DNA from: Paracoccus sigandri
GTDB taxonomy: Bacteria > Pseudomonadota > Alphaproteobacteria > Rhodobacterales > Rhodobacteraceae
DNA length: 64,000 nucleotides
Reading direction: 5' to 3'
Assembly (NCBI RefSeq): GCF_003709565.1
Contig: NZ_QNRC01000009.1
Coordinates: 1-64,000 of the forward strand
This document shows positions 9,075 through 17,089 of this stretch, piece by piece (position 1 is the first letter of the stretch; every line of letters starts with the position of its first letter). The translations under genes and the position numbers were made by a program. Under the pieces are notes generated by a model. It saw only the letters and a list, made by a program, of their open reading frames with translations, was not told where the DNA came from and ran no database searches.

Positions 9075-9992
9075 TCAGCCACGCACCCTTGCGGATTTCG
9101 GGTCGCAGAGCGGGGCCAGGCTGGCCTCGGCCGGAACGTTCTGGCCCGCCACGTCGATGGCGTAATCCGAGGCCAGCATCTCGGCCGTCGTCTCGTCCGT
9201 CCGACAGGGCACATAAGGGCAGCTCCAGCGGCGCGCGGTCATGGGTTCAAGAAGCGGCAGCAGGGCTTCCGCGAGACCGAAAGTCAGGCCCTTCATCGAG
9301 GTGGGGGTGCCGGCTTTTTCGATCTCATCCACCACCATCACCGGATTGGCGATGCAGCTCTGGATGACGGTTTCGATGAGTCGGCCCGGACAGGAACCGC
9401 CCCATCCGCGCTGGCTGCCGACGACGCCAAAGCTGGCGTTCTCGCCGGTCGCCTCGATCACGGTGGTTGGCGCCGAAATCGCGTCGCCGAGCAGGCGCGC
9501 CTAGTGGCTCTTGCCGATCCCAGGCGGTCCGTCGAGCAATATCGGAGGCACTAGCAGGCCGGGCCATCCCTCGCGCACTGATCGCCGCATCGCGTGCCAG
9601 ACGAGGTCCGTGGCTGGCGACATCCAGGGCATCTCCGCATGGATCTCGGCCGCGATCTCGTCGGCACGGTGTTCGTCGTCGATCCGGATCAGTCTCGCCC
9701 CGTCACGAAACACCCCCAGTCGCTCGCGGTCCTCCTTCTTCAGGTGATCGAGGCCGGAAACGGCCTCGCGGCGCGCGAGGAGGCGCTTGGCGTGGCGCTG
9801 GATCCGGCGCATGTCCCTGATGTCGAGATCAGCTTCGCACGCCTCGAAGCCGTCTGCAGGATCCTCGTCCTCGCCGAGATCGGGACGGGACCCGCGCAGC
9901 TTGCGCAGATGCTCGGCAAAGCGGCACTCCAGGGCATGTCTGGTTTCACCGGGGTCGAAGAAACGGGCCTCGATGAAGGGGATACATGTCAT
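9075..9992 (-). pseudogene. Broken AAA+ ATPase with in-frame TAG and foreign C-terminal tail
   Basis: Reading from ATG 9992 (AAAAGGAG just upstream), the frame gives a helical N-terminal region, Walker A (DGPPGIGKSH), then a TAG stop at 9503-9501. The same frame continues without a break: ARLLGDAI, GENASFGVVGSQRGWGG and Walker B VMVVDEIEKAG. A single change of a tryptophan codon (TGG to TAG) would explain the stop. After EPMTARRWSCPY the expected sensor/arginine-finger part is missing. The frame instead ends in a short tail (AIDVAGQNVPAEASLAPL, then CDPKSARVRG) that looks like the end of a GcvT-type aminomethyltransferase domain. I read this as a nonsense mutation plus a deletion fusion. The tail assignment is tentative. 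Confidence 0.7.
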
Positions 9993-10800
9993 GTGCTTGC
10001 TCCTTTTCAGGCAAGGCTCCGGCAGCGGACGGGATGACACCCGGCCGGGCAGCGAAGACTTGTTCGGGGTGGGTTGAACGAGGCAGGGGAGCTGGCGGCC
10101 GATATATCTGCCGGTCAGCCGTTTCCCTCAAAACCTCCCATGCGGCGTCACGCAGCACATGTCCGGCATGAGCGGTGCAGCCCAGGTCGGTGGCGCGGGG
10201 CAGGGGGGCGGCGACGGCCTCCTGACCGGAGCGGGCGCGTCGGGGCAGAGTCAGGATCAGACATCCAGCCGGTCATCCCAACGCCATCCTTTTCTTCTAT
10301 TGCCGCATGATGACCTCCTGCGAGACATGGCTCTGCCGTTCGGAAAAGCGGCGCTTTCCCGGCGGGACGGAAAGAGTTTGGAAGCTCCGAGATCCGGTGG
10401 CCTTCAGGCCGGTCCGTTGCCCCCGGAGAGGATGCAGCCACCTTGCCGAGGCGCGCCGCAACCGTCAACGGGCCACGCCAGCACCAGGAACCGGGGTCAC
10501 GGTGACAGGCTACATGTGCTGGATTTCAGGCAAGATGTTGAAAGTTAAATACTATCTGTGGAGGCCGTCGAGGCGATGGACATTAATCGCGCGTCCAATG
10601 GACAAAAATCACCCCGGAATGGTCATTATTTCGCGGGTAGGACACGTCAACGGGCCACGCCAGGTGAATAAAATCATAATCCATCTTATGGAACATAAAT
10701 CCGCGCCCGTCATCCAGCCCACGACATCACATCGCAAGACAGGGATTGCGACACCGCCGATTTTCGCGTTCTCTGGCCCGGATCGACCGAGGGACCAGGA
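9993..10800. other. Gene-poor 0.8 kb stretch
   Basis: No convincing gene on either strand: the open frames are short, lack family features and have no good ribosome-binding sites. G+C falls sharply between about 10540 and 10740. A 19-base direct repeat lies inside (see repeat entry). The stretch separates the decayed AAA+ gene from the intact lysE-like gene and looks like a worn accessory junction; no transposase remnant was recognised. Confidence 0.5.
10463..10663. repeat. 19-base exact direct repeat, two copies
   Basis: CGTCAACGGGCCACGCCAG occurs at 10463-10481 and again at 10645-10663. The copies are 182 bases apart and flank a distinctly AT-richer segment. They are exact over 19 bases and differ immediately outside. 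They could be the trace of an inserted or excised element, or paired regulator sites before the lysE-like gene; neither is proven. Confidence 0.6.
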
Positions 10801-11433
10801 ATGCCGGAACTTCACAACCTGCTGGCCTTCGGGCTGATCGCGCTGGGGATGGTGCTGACTCCGGGGCCGAACATGATCTATCTGATCTCGCGCTCGATCA
10901 GCCAGGGGCGGCGCGCGGGGCTGATCTCGCTTGGCGGCGTGGCGATGGGCTTCGTCTTCTACATGCTCTCGGCGGCGCTGGGGATCACGGCGCTGGTGCT
11001 GGCGGTGCCCTTCGCCTATGACGCGCTGAAGCTGGCGGGCGCGGCCTATCTGCTGTACCTGGCCTGGCAGGCGGTCCGGCCCGGCGGGCGCACGGGCTTC
11101 GCGCTGCGCGAGCTGCCACATGACAGTCCGCGGCGGCTGTTCCTGATGGGCCTGCTGACCAATCTGCTGAACCCCAAGATCGCGGTCATGTACCTGTCGC
11201 TTCTGCCGCAATTCGTCGATCCCGCCCGCGGCCAGGTGTTGTTGCAGACGCTGGCGCTGGGGTCGCTGCAGATCGCCGTCAGCGTCGCCGTGAACACCTG
11301 CATCGCGCTGGCGGCGGGAAGCATCGCGCTGTTCCTGGCCCGGCGGCCCTTCTGGGCGCTGGTCCAGCGCTGGCTGATGGGCATGGTGCTGGCGGGCTTC
11401 GCGCTGCGCATGGCAAGCGAGGCGCGGCGCTGA
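10801..11433 (+). CDS. LysE/RhtB family amino-acid exporter
   Basis: Inner-membrane exporter of 210 residues with the usual six hydrophobic segments. The family start region is clear: FGLIALGMVLTPGPNMIYLI, where the TPGPNM motif in the first helix is diagnostic. GLLTNLLNPKIAVMYLSLLP near residues 117-136 is the second conserved block. AGGGACCAGG lies directly before ATG 10801. Family members export amino acids or homoserine lactones; the substrate is unknown. It precedes the ECF41 promoter by 22 bases and is probably a separate transcription unit. Confidence 0.92.
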   Translation: MPELHNLLAFGLIALGMVLTPGPNMIYLISRSISQGRRAGLISLGGVAMGFVFYMLSAALGITALVLAVPFAYDALKLAGAAYLLYLAWQAVRPGGRTGFALRELPHDSPRRLFLMGLLTNLLNPKIAVMYLSLLPQFVDPARGQVLLQTLALGSLQIAVSVAVNTCIALAAGSIALFLARRPFWALVQRWLMGMVLAGFALRMASEARR

Positions 11434-11455
11434 GCGCCGGAAATTTCCGCCGTCC

Positions 11456-11482
11456 TGTCACAGATCCATGCGCCGCCTCGTC
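11456..11482 (+). promoter_or_regulatory. ECF41-type sigma-factor promoter
   Basis: TGTCACA at 11456-11462, a 16-base spacer and CGTC at 11479-11482, 33 bases before the start of the carboxymuconolactone-decarboxylase gene. This equals the consensus I recall for ECF41-dependent promoters (TGTCACA-N16-CGTC). The second gene of the unit encodes an ECF41 sigma factor, so positive autoregulation is the expected arrangement. Confidence 0.85.
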
Positions 11483-11514
11483 AATACCGGTGTAACCTGC
11501 ATCAGGAGGACGCC

Positions 11515-11979
11515 ATGACGTCGCAACGACTGGACTATTTCGCCGCCGCCCCCGAAGTGATGAAGCCCATGCTCGCGCTGGAGAACAGCCTGGCTTCGCT
11601 GTCGATCCCGCTGACGCTGCGAGAGCTGATCAAGCTGCGGGTCTCGCAGATCAACAACTGCGCCTATTGCCTGAACATGCACGCCCCTGCCGCGCGCAAG
11701 GCCGGGCTGTCGCAGCAGAAGCTGGACGTGCTGGCCGCCTGGCGCGAAAGCCCCGCCTTCGATGCGCGCGAACGCGCCCTGCTGGGCTGGGCCGAGGCGC
11801 TGACCCGGCTTGAACAGACCGGCGCCCCGGACGCGGATTACGCCGCGCTGGAGGCCGCCTTCAGCCCGCGCGAACGGGCCGAGATCACGCTGGCCATCGG
11901 GGTCATCAATATCTGGAACCGCCTGGCGGTCGGGTTCCGCGCCCAGCACCCCGTGGACAGGGATGCCGATGCCGCCTGA
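11515..11979 (+). CDS. Carboxymuconolactone decarboxylase/AhpD-like protein, ECF41 partner
   Basis: 154 residues of the AhpD-like fold. The redox motif is Cys49-Ala-Tyr-Cys52 with His56 (NNCAYCLNMH), as in AhpD-type peroxidase-linked disulfide reductants. CAGGAGG precedes ATG 11515. In ECF41 loci the sigma gene is habitually paired with a carboxymuconolactone decarboxylase, oxidoreductase or epimerase, and this is that partner. The two coding regions overlap by about ten bases, so they are cotranscribed from the ECF41 promoter just upstream. The natural substrate of such partners is not established. Confidence 0.92.
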   Translation: MTSQRLDYFAAAPEVMKPMLALENSLASLSIPLTLRELIKLRVSQINNCAYCLNMHAPAARKAGLSQQKLDVLAAWRESPAFDARERALLGWAEALTRLEQTGAPDADYAALEAAFSPRERAEITLAIGVINIWNRLAVGFRAQHPVDRDADAA

Positions 11980-12859
11980 GCTGCGATCCTTCCAGGACCA
12001 TCGGGCCAGGCTGTTCGGCCTGGCCTATCGGATGACCGGGACGGTTTCCGATGCCGAGGACATCCTGCAAGAGGCCTGGCTGCGCTGGATGCGGCAGGAT
12101 CGCTCGGCGATCGGATCGCCGGGGGCATGGCTGACGCGGGTGGTCACGCGGCTCTGCCTCGATCACCTGAAATCCGCCCGGCGCCGGCGCGAGACCTATG
12201 TCGGCGCCTGGCTGCCCGAACCCCTGGTCGCCGGCCATGCCGCCAGCGCCGAGGCCGGGCACGCGCTGGCCGAAGAGGTCTCGATCGCGCTGATGCTGGC
12301 GCTGGACCGGCTGAGCCCGCCGATGCGCGCGGCCTTCATCCTGCGCGACGCCTTCGATCTGGGCTTCGACCAGATCGCCGCCGCGCTGGACCGTTCCGAG
12401 GCCGATTGCCGCCAGCTGGTGTCGCGGGCGCGGCGCCGGATGACCGGGGTGGACATGGTGCCGCCGGTCGCGCTGGACCAGGCGCAGCCGCTGGTCGAGG
12501 CCTTCTGGCGCGCCAGCCGCACCGGCGATGTCGAGGCCCTGACCCGCCTGCTGGCCGAGGATGTCGAGCTGCATACCGATGGCGGCGGCAAGGTGCCCGC
12601 CGCGATCAACGTGCTGTGCGGCCGCCGCCGCGCGGTGGGGTTCCTGGCCGGCCTGGCGCGCAAGCAAGGGGGCGATCTGCCGCCGCCGCCCTTCTATCGC
12701 CGCATCAATCGCGCCCCCGGCTTCGTCAGCCTGGAAGCGGGTGGCATCCTGCAGACCACCGCCTTTGGGCTGCGCGACGGCCGGATCGCCGCCATCTGGG
12801 TCATGCGCAACCCCGACAAGCTGCGCCATCTTCGCGCGGCCTTCCCCATGGGGGCCTGA
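11969..12859 (+). CDS. ECF41 family RNA polymerase sigma factor with C-terminal SnoaL-like domain
   Basis: 296 residues: sigma region 2 (~5-70, LFGLAYRMTGTVSDAEDI), region 4 (~105-160, LDRLSPPMRAAFILRD and a helix-turn-helix) and a ~130-residue SnoaL-like extension. The three motifs I recall as marking the ECF41 group are all present: WLPEP at 81-85 in the linker, DGGGK at 204-208 and NPDKL at 281-285. In this group the fused domain takes the place of a separate anti-sigma factor and tunes activity. Starts at 11963 and 11969 are both possible; each overlaps the partner gene. It probably directs its own transcription from 11456-11482. Confidence 0.93.
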   Translation: MPPELRSFQDHRARLFGLAYRMTGTVSDAEDILQEAWLRWMRQDRSAIGSPGAWLTRVVTRLCLDHLKSARRRRETYVGAWLPEPLVAGHAASAEAGHALAEEVSIALMLALDRLSPPMRAAFILRDAFDLGFDQIAAALDRSEADCRQLVSRARRRMTGVDMVPPVALDQAQPLVEAFWRASRTGDVEALTRLLAEDVELHTDGGGKVPAAINVLCGRRRAVGFLAGLARKQGGDLPPPPFYRRINRAPGFVSLEAGGILQTTAFGLRDGRIAAIWVMRNPDKLRHLRAAFPMGA

Positions 12860-13044
12860 GGCCGTCAGTTCCCGCGCCGCCCGGTCGATCGGCCTGATTC
12901 ACCGGCGCCGCTTTCGGTTGCCGGGGGGCAGATCATTCTCCTATACGGGGAAATTTCTTTCTGCTACCGTGCCGCCGTTCCATTTGATCTCGATTCCGAA
13001 TCCATGTTCCGGATATTTTCAGCAAAGATCGCGGGTTTATTTGA

Positions 13045-14061
13045 ATGATCCGGCCTGGCCATGCGACCGATCCCTGGCAGGACTTTCCGGATGACCCTGC
13101 CCGTCCGGCGGGGATGACGGCGCTTCAGCCGCTTGGTCCCGTGGCGCCCCTGGACGAGCAGATCGGCACCCTGCCCCGCAAGACCGTGCCCGACGCATTG
13201 CGCGACGTTCTCTGGCCGCCCATCAAAAACGATGAAAACACAGCGGTTTATGCGGTCATCGATGCGGCGCGGGCCAGCAACCTGGCGGATCTTCTGGAAC
13301 GTTCCGGCCTTGCGCATCGCTGCCTTTTCAAGGACCAGGCCGAGGCGGATTGGGGCCATGTGGCCCCCTGGATCGTCCGGCTTCAGCCCGAGAATGAATT
13401 CACCCGTTTCCTGTTCACGCGGGGAAGATTTGCCTGGCATCTGTGGGATCTGGAATGCGGGATATTCCTGCGCTCGGACAGGACGCTGGACCGGCTCTGG
13501 CAGCATTGCCGGAAATTCACCAAGATCCGGGATGCGGCGGGGAAATGGTATTTCTTCCGTTTCTGGGATCCCGGCACTCTGCTGGCGCTGGCCAGGTCGG
13601 GAAATTCCGATCTGATCCGCGGCCTGTTGCGGTCGGATTGCCTGGACGAGGCGGTGCTGATCCAGGATGCCGAGGCCTATCGGCTTGCGGCCACGGACCC
13701 TGCCCCCTCGATGGCCGGGCCGCGCCTGTCGGAAGCTGAATGGCAGGTGCTGGCCGATCACGCCCGGCGCCATTTCCTGCGCCAGCTGCGCGGGGAATGC
13801 CTTGAGGGCGGTGCGTCCAGGGCGCATGTCGAGACGGTGATCGACGACCTGCTGCGGCATGGCTTCCGCTCGCGCGCCGCGCTGCGCACCATGGCTCTGT
13901 GGCTGAGCGGCCCGGCAGGCGCATCGGTCCTGACGGCCGACTGGGCGCGGGCCGAGCTGCAGGCGAGCGCCGGGCTGGCCGATGCGATCCGGGCCGACCG
14001 GCTGAGGAACCTGGCCGAGGACATGGCAGAAAATATCGCGGGGGGCCGGGATGTCGGATGA
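13045..14061 (+). CDS. DUF4123 protein, type VI secretion effector adaptor
   Basis: 338 residues. The DUF4123 domain occupies about residues 55-190, with WPPIKNDENTAVYAVIDAA, the central APWIVRLQ, FLFTRGRFAWHLWDLECGIF and YFFRFWDPGTLLALAR; a helical C-terminal region follows. DUF4123 proteins (Tap/Tec type) load a specific effector, encoded just downstream, onto VgrG. The next gene starts inside this one (11-base overlap), which fits. No vgrG, hcp or paar gene is in the window, so this is an orphan cargo cassette. ATG 13045 has a weak ribosome-binding site; ATG 13114 is an alternative. Base composition at the 5' end is more AT-rich than neighbours, which hints at transfer. Confidence 0.82.
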   Translation: MIRPGHATDPWQDFPDDPARPAGMTALQPLGPVAPLDEQIGTLPRKTVPDALRDVLWPPIKNDENTAVYAVIDAARASNLADLLERSGLAHRCLFKDQAEADWGHVAPWIVRLQPENEFTRFLFTRGRFAWHLWDLECGIFLRSDRTLDRLWQHCRKFTKIRDAAGKWYFFRFWDPGTLLALARSGNSDLIRGLLRSDCLDEAVLIQDAEAYRLAATDPAPSMAGPRLSEAEWQVLADHARRHFLRQLRGECLEGGASRAHVETVIDDLLRHGFRSRAALRTMALWLSGPAGASVLTADWARAELQASAGLADAIRADRLRNLAEDMAENIAGGRDVG

Positions 14062-14884
14062 CGCGCTGACCAGCCCCTCCAGCCCCTGCCCCGGTCCCTG
14101 CGACGTGGCGATCCCGATCGTCTATCCGCGCCAGCCGATCACCATCCCCGCGGCCGAGGTCGCGCGGCAGATCCCGTTCCAGATCGACGTGCGTGCCTCG
14201 ATGCAGGCGACCTTCACCCAGCCCGCCTCCAGCCCGCCGCTGTCGATCAGCCGCTGGCGCGGCGACGATGCCGCGGTCGAGGGGCTGGGCCATGCCGGCA
14301 TCGCGATGATCGACGGGCGCAACGGCGCGGTGCGTTACTATGAATATGGCCGCTACGACACGGCGGGCTTCGGGCAGGTGCGCCAGGTCGCCGCGGTTTC
14401 CGCGATCACCATCAGCTTCGACGAACGGACCGGCAACCCCACCGCAGATTCGCTGGCGCAGCTGGCCGCGGCGCTGACGCGGACGAATGGCGGCCCCTAT
14501 GCGGTCGAGGCGGTCTATGTGAAGCTGGCCAATGGCGCATTCGACGCGATGAAGGATTTCGCCGACCGGCGCATGGCCGAGGTCCGCAGCCGCTCCGCAC
14601 GGCCCTACAACGTCGCCAGCAACCATTGCTTCACCTTCGCGACCGAGGTTGCGGCGGCGGCGGGCGTCCGCGTGGGCAGCACGCGCTCGGCCCCGAAGCT
14701 GGAGCTGCAATTGCGCGGCGGCAACTTCCTGACCCGCGGCATCGTCGGCGCCGCCGCCCCCGATTTCGAGGTGCCCGCCCGCCAGATGCGCGCCTTGCAG
14801 CAGCATTACCGCCCCTTCAACGTCTCGGCCTCGGGCCAGATCGCCGGCGGCTTCGACTTCCCGCGCGCGCTGAACGCACGATGA
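14051..14884 (+). CDS. Putative type VI effector, permuted papain/NlpC-P60-like hydrolase
   Basis: 277 residues, no signal peptide. It contains GLGHAGIAMIDGRNGAVRYYEYG (His81) and, later, YNVASNHCFTFATEVAAAAG (Cys193). A histidine before the cysteine is the order of circularly permuted papain-like folds (NlpC/P60, YiiX-like), several of which are secreted peptidoglycan amidases. Its position directly after a DUF4123 adaptor and before an exported small protein makes a cell-wall-degrading effector the best guess. No named effector family was recognised with certainty, so the enzymatic activity is inference from the His/Cys arrangement and context. Confidence 0.6.
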   Translation: MSDDALTSPSSPCPGPCDVAIPIVYPRQPITIPAAEVARQIPFQIDVRASMQATFTQPASSPPLSISRWRGDDAAVEGLGHAGIAMIDGRNGAVRYYEYGRYDTAGFGQVRQVAAVSAITISFDERTGNPTADSLAQLAAALTRTNGGPYAVEAVYVKLANGAFDAMKDFADRRMAEVRSRSARPYNVASNHCFTFATEVAAAAGVRVGSTRSAPKLELQLRGGNFLTRGIVGAAAPDFEVPARQMRALQQHYRPFNVSASGQIAGGFDFPRALNAR

Positions 14885-15399
14885 TCCGCGCGGGGTTATA
14901 TCTGTCGCTGGCCCTTGCCCTGCTGGACCCGGTGACCGGCATCGCGCAGGATGCCGCTGGAGAAAGGACGACCGCCATGGCCAGAACCTGTGTGCAGAAC
15001 CACCCCGAGACCGGCCCGACCCCGGAATGGGACGCCGAGGAAGTCGCGCGCCTCTGGGGCGATCCGCTGGATCCCGACCTGCTGCTGGTCGGGGGCGTGG
15101 ACAGCTATGGCTGGGTCCGCGCCTGCCGGCTGGAGGGTGTTCCGCCCGAGATCCTGGCCGGCGAATATCGCGACCGGGTGACCTGGTATCGCGGCCGCTT
15201 CCGCCTGCAGGACCCGCAGGGCGATGCGCTGCCGGGCGACGTGCTGCCGGGCGACGTGCTGGACCGCTTCTATGTCAGCCATTACAGCCCCGGCGAGGGG
15301 CTGGTCCTTTACCCTCTGGCCGAAACCCCGCCGCCGGTCCCGCATCTGCTGCTGGTGCCGCTGGACGACACGGGCTTCGCCGCGCCCCCGCCAGGATGA
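14881..15399 (+). CDS. Putative periplasmic immunity protein of the preceding effector
   Basis: 172 residues starting at ATG 14881, overlapping the effector stop (ATGA). The N-terminus is a Sec signal peptide (MIRAGLYLSLALALL, cleavage probably after GIA). The mature part is acidic, with two cysteines (TCVQNHP, RACRLEG) and no recognisable catalytic motif. Immunity proteins against wall-targeting effectors act in the periplasm and sit immediately after their effector, so size, export signal and coupling all fit. No family was recognised. An LPGDV LPGDV duplication arises from a tandem DNA repeat. The gene converges on cbiZ 16 bases further on. Confidence 0.55.
   Translation: MIRAGLYLSLALALLDPVTGIAQDAAGERTTAMARTCVQNHPETGPTPEWDAEEVARLWGDPLDPDLLLVGGVDSYGWVRACRLEGVPPEILAGEYRDRVTWYRGRFRLQDPQGDALPGDVLPGDVLDRFYVSHYSPGEGLVLYPLAETPPPVPHLLLVPLDDTGFAAPPPG
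15229..15258 (+). repeat. 15-base tandem duplication inside the putative immunity gene
   Basis: CTGCCGGGCGACGTG is present twice in direct succession (15229-15243 and 15244-15258), giving LPGDVLPGDV in the protein. The unit is in frame and perfect, suggesting recent slippage in a loop that tolerates length change. Confidence 0.85.
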
Positions 15400-15415
15400 C
15401 GCATCGGGCCAGCGG

Positions 15416-16081
15416 TCAGCCGATCCGGTTCCCGTATTCGGCGATCCATTCCTCGGCGCCCCGGCGCACCGCCTCATGGACCGCCCGCCCCAGCGCGCAG
15501 CCCAGATCGGTATGCAGCCCGGCGAAACCGACCGGCCCCGCGTCGCAGGCCAGCGCGATGCAGTCGGTGCCGGTGCCCGTGGCGCGTCCGGTGGGCAGTT
15601 CCAGCCCGGCTTCCAGGATGGCGGCGGTGCGCGCCTCGGCCGCGATGGTCAGCGCCTCGATCATCGCGGGTTCCGTCAGGCCCTGATCGACCAGCAGCGC
15701 GATATTGATCGTCCCGTAGCCCGAGGCCCCGGCGAAGCGCCGCTGCCCGACCCGCTCGGCATTGCCAAGGCCGACCGTCGCCAGGCAGGAAACCGGCCCG
15801 CAGCGGCCTTGCTGCAGATGCCTCAGCCCGCGAGAGGTCATCATCGCCACGTCCTGCCCATGGCCGATCCGCTGCACCTCCTCGGCCAGCCAGCCCGCCG
15901 CGTCCAGGCCGGGCCGCAGATCGGCGTCGCGCACCTGCCGCCACAGGATATGGCGCGCCTCGGTCAGGCCCGGCCGATAGGGCGCGAAGGACAGGACCCG
16001 GCGCAGGCCGCCCAGATCGGCGATCAGCCATGGCGCGCGCAGCGCGACCCCGAATCCCCCGCTGCCGACCTGCCCGTCCAT
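15416..16081 (-). CDS. cbiZ: Adenosylcobinamide amidohydrolase
   Basis: CbiZ removes the aminopropanol (and nucleotide-loop) side of adenosylcobinamide or pseudocobalamin to give adenosylcobyric acid, allowing salvage or remodelling of foreign corrinoids. The 221-residue protein shows family blocks: MTSRGLRHLQQG, ASGYGTINIALLVDQGL, and TGTGTDCIALAC followed by FAGLHTDLGCALGRAV. It is soluble, with no signal peptide. No other cobalamin gene lies next to it, and no B12 riboswitch was found upstream. It is transcribed towards the effector cassette and away from the amino-acid transporter. Confidence 0.88.
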   Translation of the reverse strand: MDGQVGSGGFGVALRAPWLIADLGGLRRVLSFAPYRPGLTEARHILWRQVRDADLRPGLDAAGWLAEEVQRIGHGQDVAMMTSRGLRHLQQGRCGPVSCLATVGLGNAERVGQRRFAGASGYGTINIALLVDQGLTEPAMIEALTIAAEARTAAILEAGLELPTGRATGTGTDCIALACDAGPVGFAGLHTDLGCALGRAVHEAVRRGAEEWIAEYGNRIG

Positions 16082-16226
16082 TCCGCCCTGCCCCGTTGGT
16101 TGCGAAAATCATAGGGATGGCAAGGCGCTGCGTCGAGTTCATCAGGTCCCTGATCCGCCCTGCAGCATAGGTTCCGGCAGCAGTCGCGCAGCAGATGCGC
16201 AAATTATTTGATCTGCAATACAATAT

Positions 16227-16244
16227 ATGCAATTATATTTGCAT
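16227..16244. promoter_or_regulatory. Inverted repeat operator candidate before the amino-acid ABC operon
   Basis: ATGCAA-TTATAT-TTGCAT is a perfect 6+6+6 inverted repeat in an AT-rich island (16199-16244), 51 bases before the binding-protein start. TACAAT at 16219-16224 could be a -10 element overlapping the left edge. The operon ends with an RpiR-family regulator gene, the natural candidate to bind here; that link is inference. Confidence 0.45.
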
Positions 16245-16294
16245 GACCGGAAGCGCATTGCGCCAAGCCGGTCCGATCAACAGGGACCAACGAC

Positions 16295-17035
16295 ATGAAC
16301 AACTTCCTCCGCTTTCTGGCGCCCGCCGCCCTGGCGCTCGGGATCGCCACTTCCGCCCAGGCCGATGAGCTGATCGTCGCCACCGACACCGCCTTCGTGC
16401 CCTTCGAATTCAAGCAGGGCGACAGCTATGTCGGCTTCGACATCGACCTGTGGGACGCCATCGCCACCGAGCTGGAGCTGAGCTATCAGCTGCGCCCGAT
16501 GGATTTCGCGGGCATCATCCCGGCACTGCAGACCGGGCAGGTCGATGTCGCGCTGGCCGGCATCACCATCAAGCCCGAGCGTCAGGAGGTCATCGACTTT
16601 TCGGACGGCTATTACGATTCCGGCTTCCTGCTGATGGTGGCCGCCGACAGCGACATCGCGGGCGAGGCCGACCTGGCGGGCAAGTCGCTGGCGGTGAAGA
16701 CCGGCACCTCGGCCTCGGATTATGCCGAGGCGAATTTCACCGAGACCGAGCTGCGCAAGTTCCCCAATGTCGACAATGCCTATCTGGAGCTGCGCGCCGG
16801 CGGGGTCGATGCGGCCATGCATGACACGCCGAACGTGCTCTACTATATCGCGACGGCCGGCGACGGCGCGGTCAAGGCCGTGGGCGAACAGATGATGGCG
16901 CATGAATACGGCATCGCCTTTCCCAAGGGCAGCGAGCTGACGCCCAGGGTCAACGAGGCGCTGGCGGCGATCAAGGCCGACGGGCGCTATGACGCCATCT
17001 ACGAGAAGTGGTTCGGCACCAAGCCCGGCAACTGA
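16295..17035 (+). CDS. Polar amino-acid ABC transporter substrate-binding protein (GlnH-like)
   Basis: Family 3 periplasmic solute-binding protein of 246 residues. A Sec signal peptide ends at about residue 23 (ATSAQA before DELIV). The mature protein begins [19 protein letters not shown] and carries [29 protein letters not shown] and the closing [10 protein letters not shown], all typical of glutamine/polar amino-acid receptors. It is the first gene of a five-gene unit (binding protein, permease, ATPase, C45 enzyme, RpiR regulator). The ligand is unknown; the C45 enzyme further down suggests an N-acylated or otherwise conjugated amino acid. Confidence 0.93.
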   Translation: MNNFLRFLAPAALALGIATSAQADELIVATDTAFVPFEFKQGDSYVGFDIDLWDAIATELELSYQLRPMDFAGIIPALQTGQVDVALAGITIKPERQEVIDFSDGYYDSGFLLMVAADSDIAGEADLAGKSLAVKTGTSASDYAEANFTETELRKFPNVDNAYLELRAGGVDAAMHDTPNVLYYIATAGDGAVKAVGEQMMAHEYGIAFPKGSELTPRVNEALAAIKADGRYDAIYEKWFGTKPGN

Positions 17036-17089
17036 CCTCGCATGGCGGGGCCGGTCCCCGCCCCTTTCCATTCCATCACGGAGGTTCCG

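Noticed and set aside
9993..10800. Several 60-130 codon frames in the gene-poor gap
   Set aside because: No ribosome-binding sites, no domains, and mutually overlapping frames with similar composition; none is better than chance.
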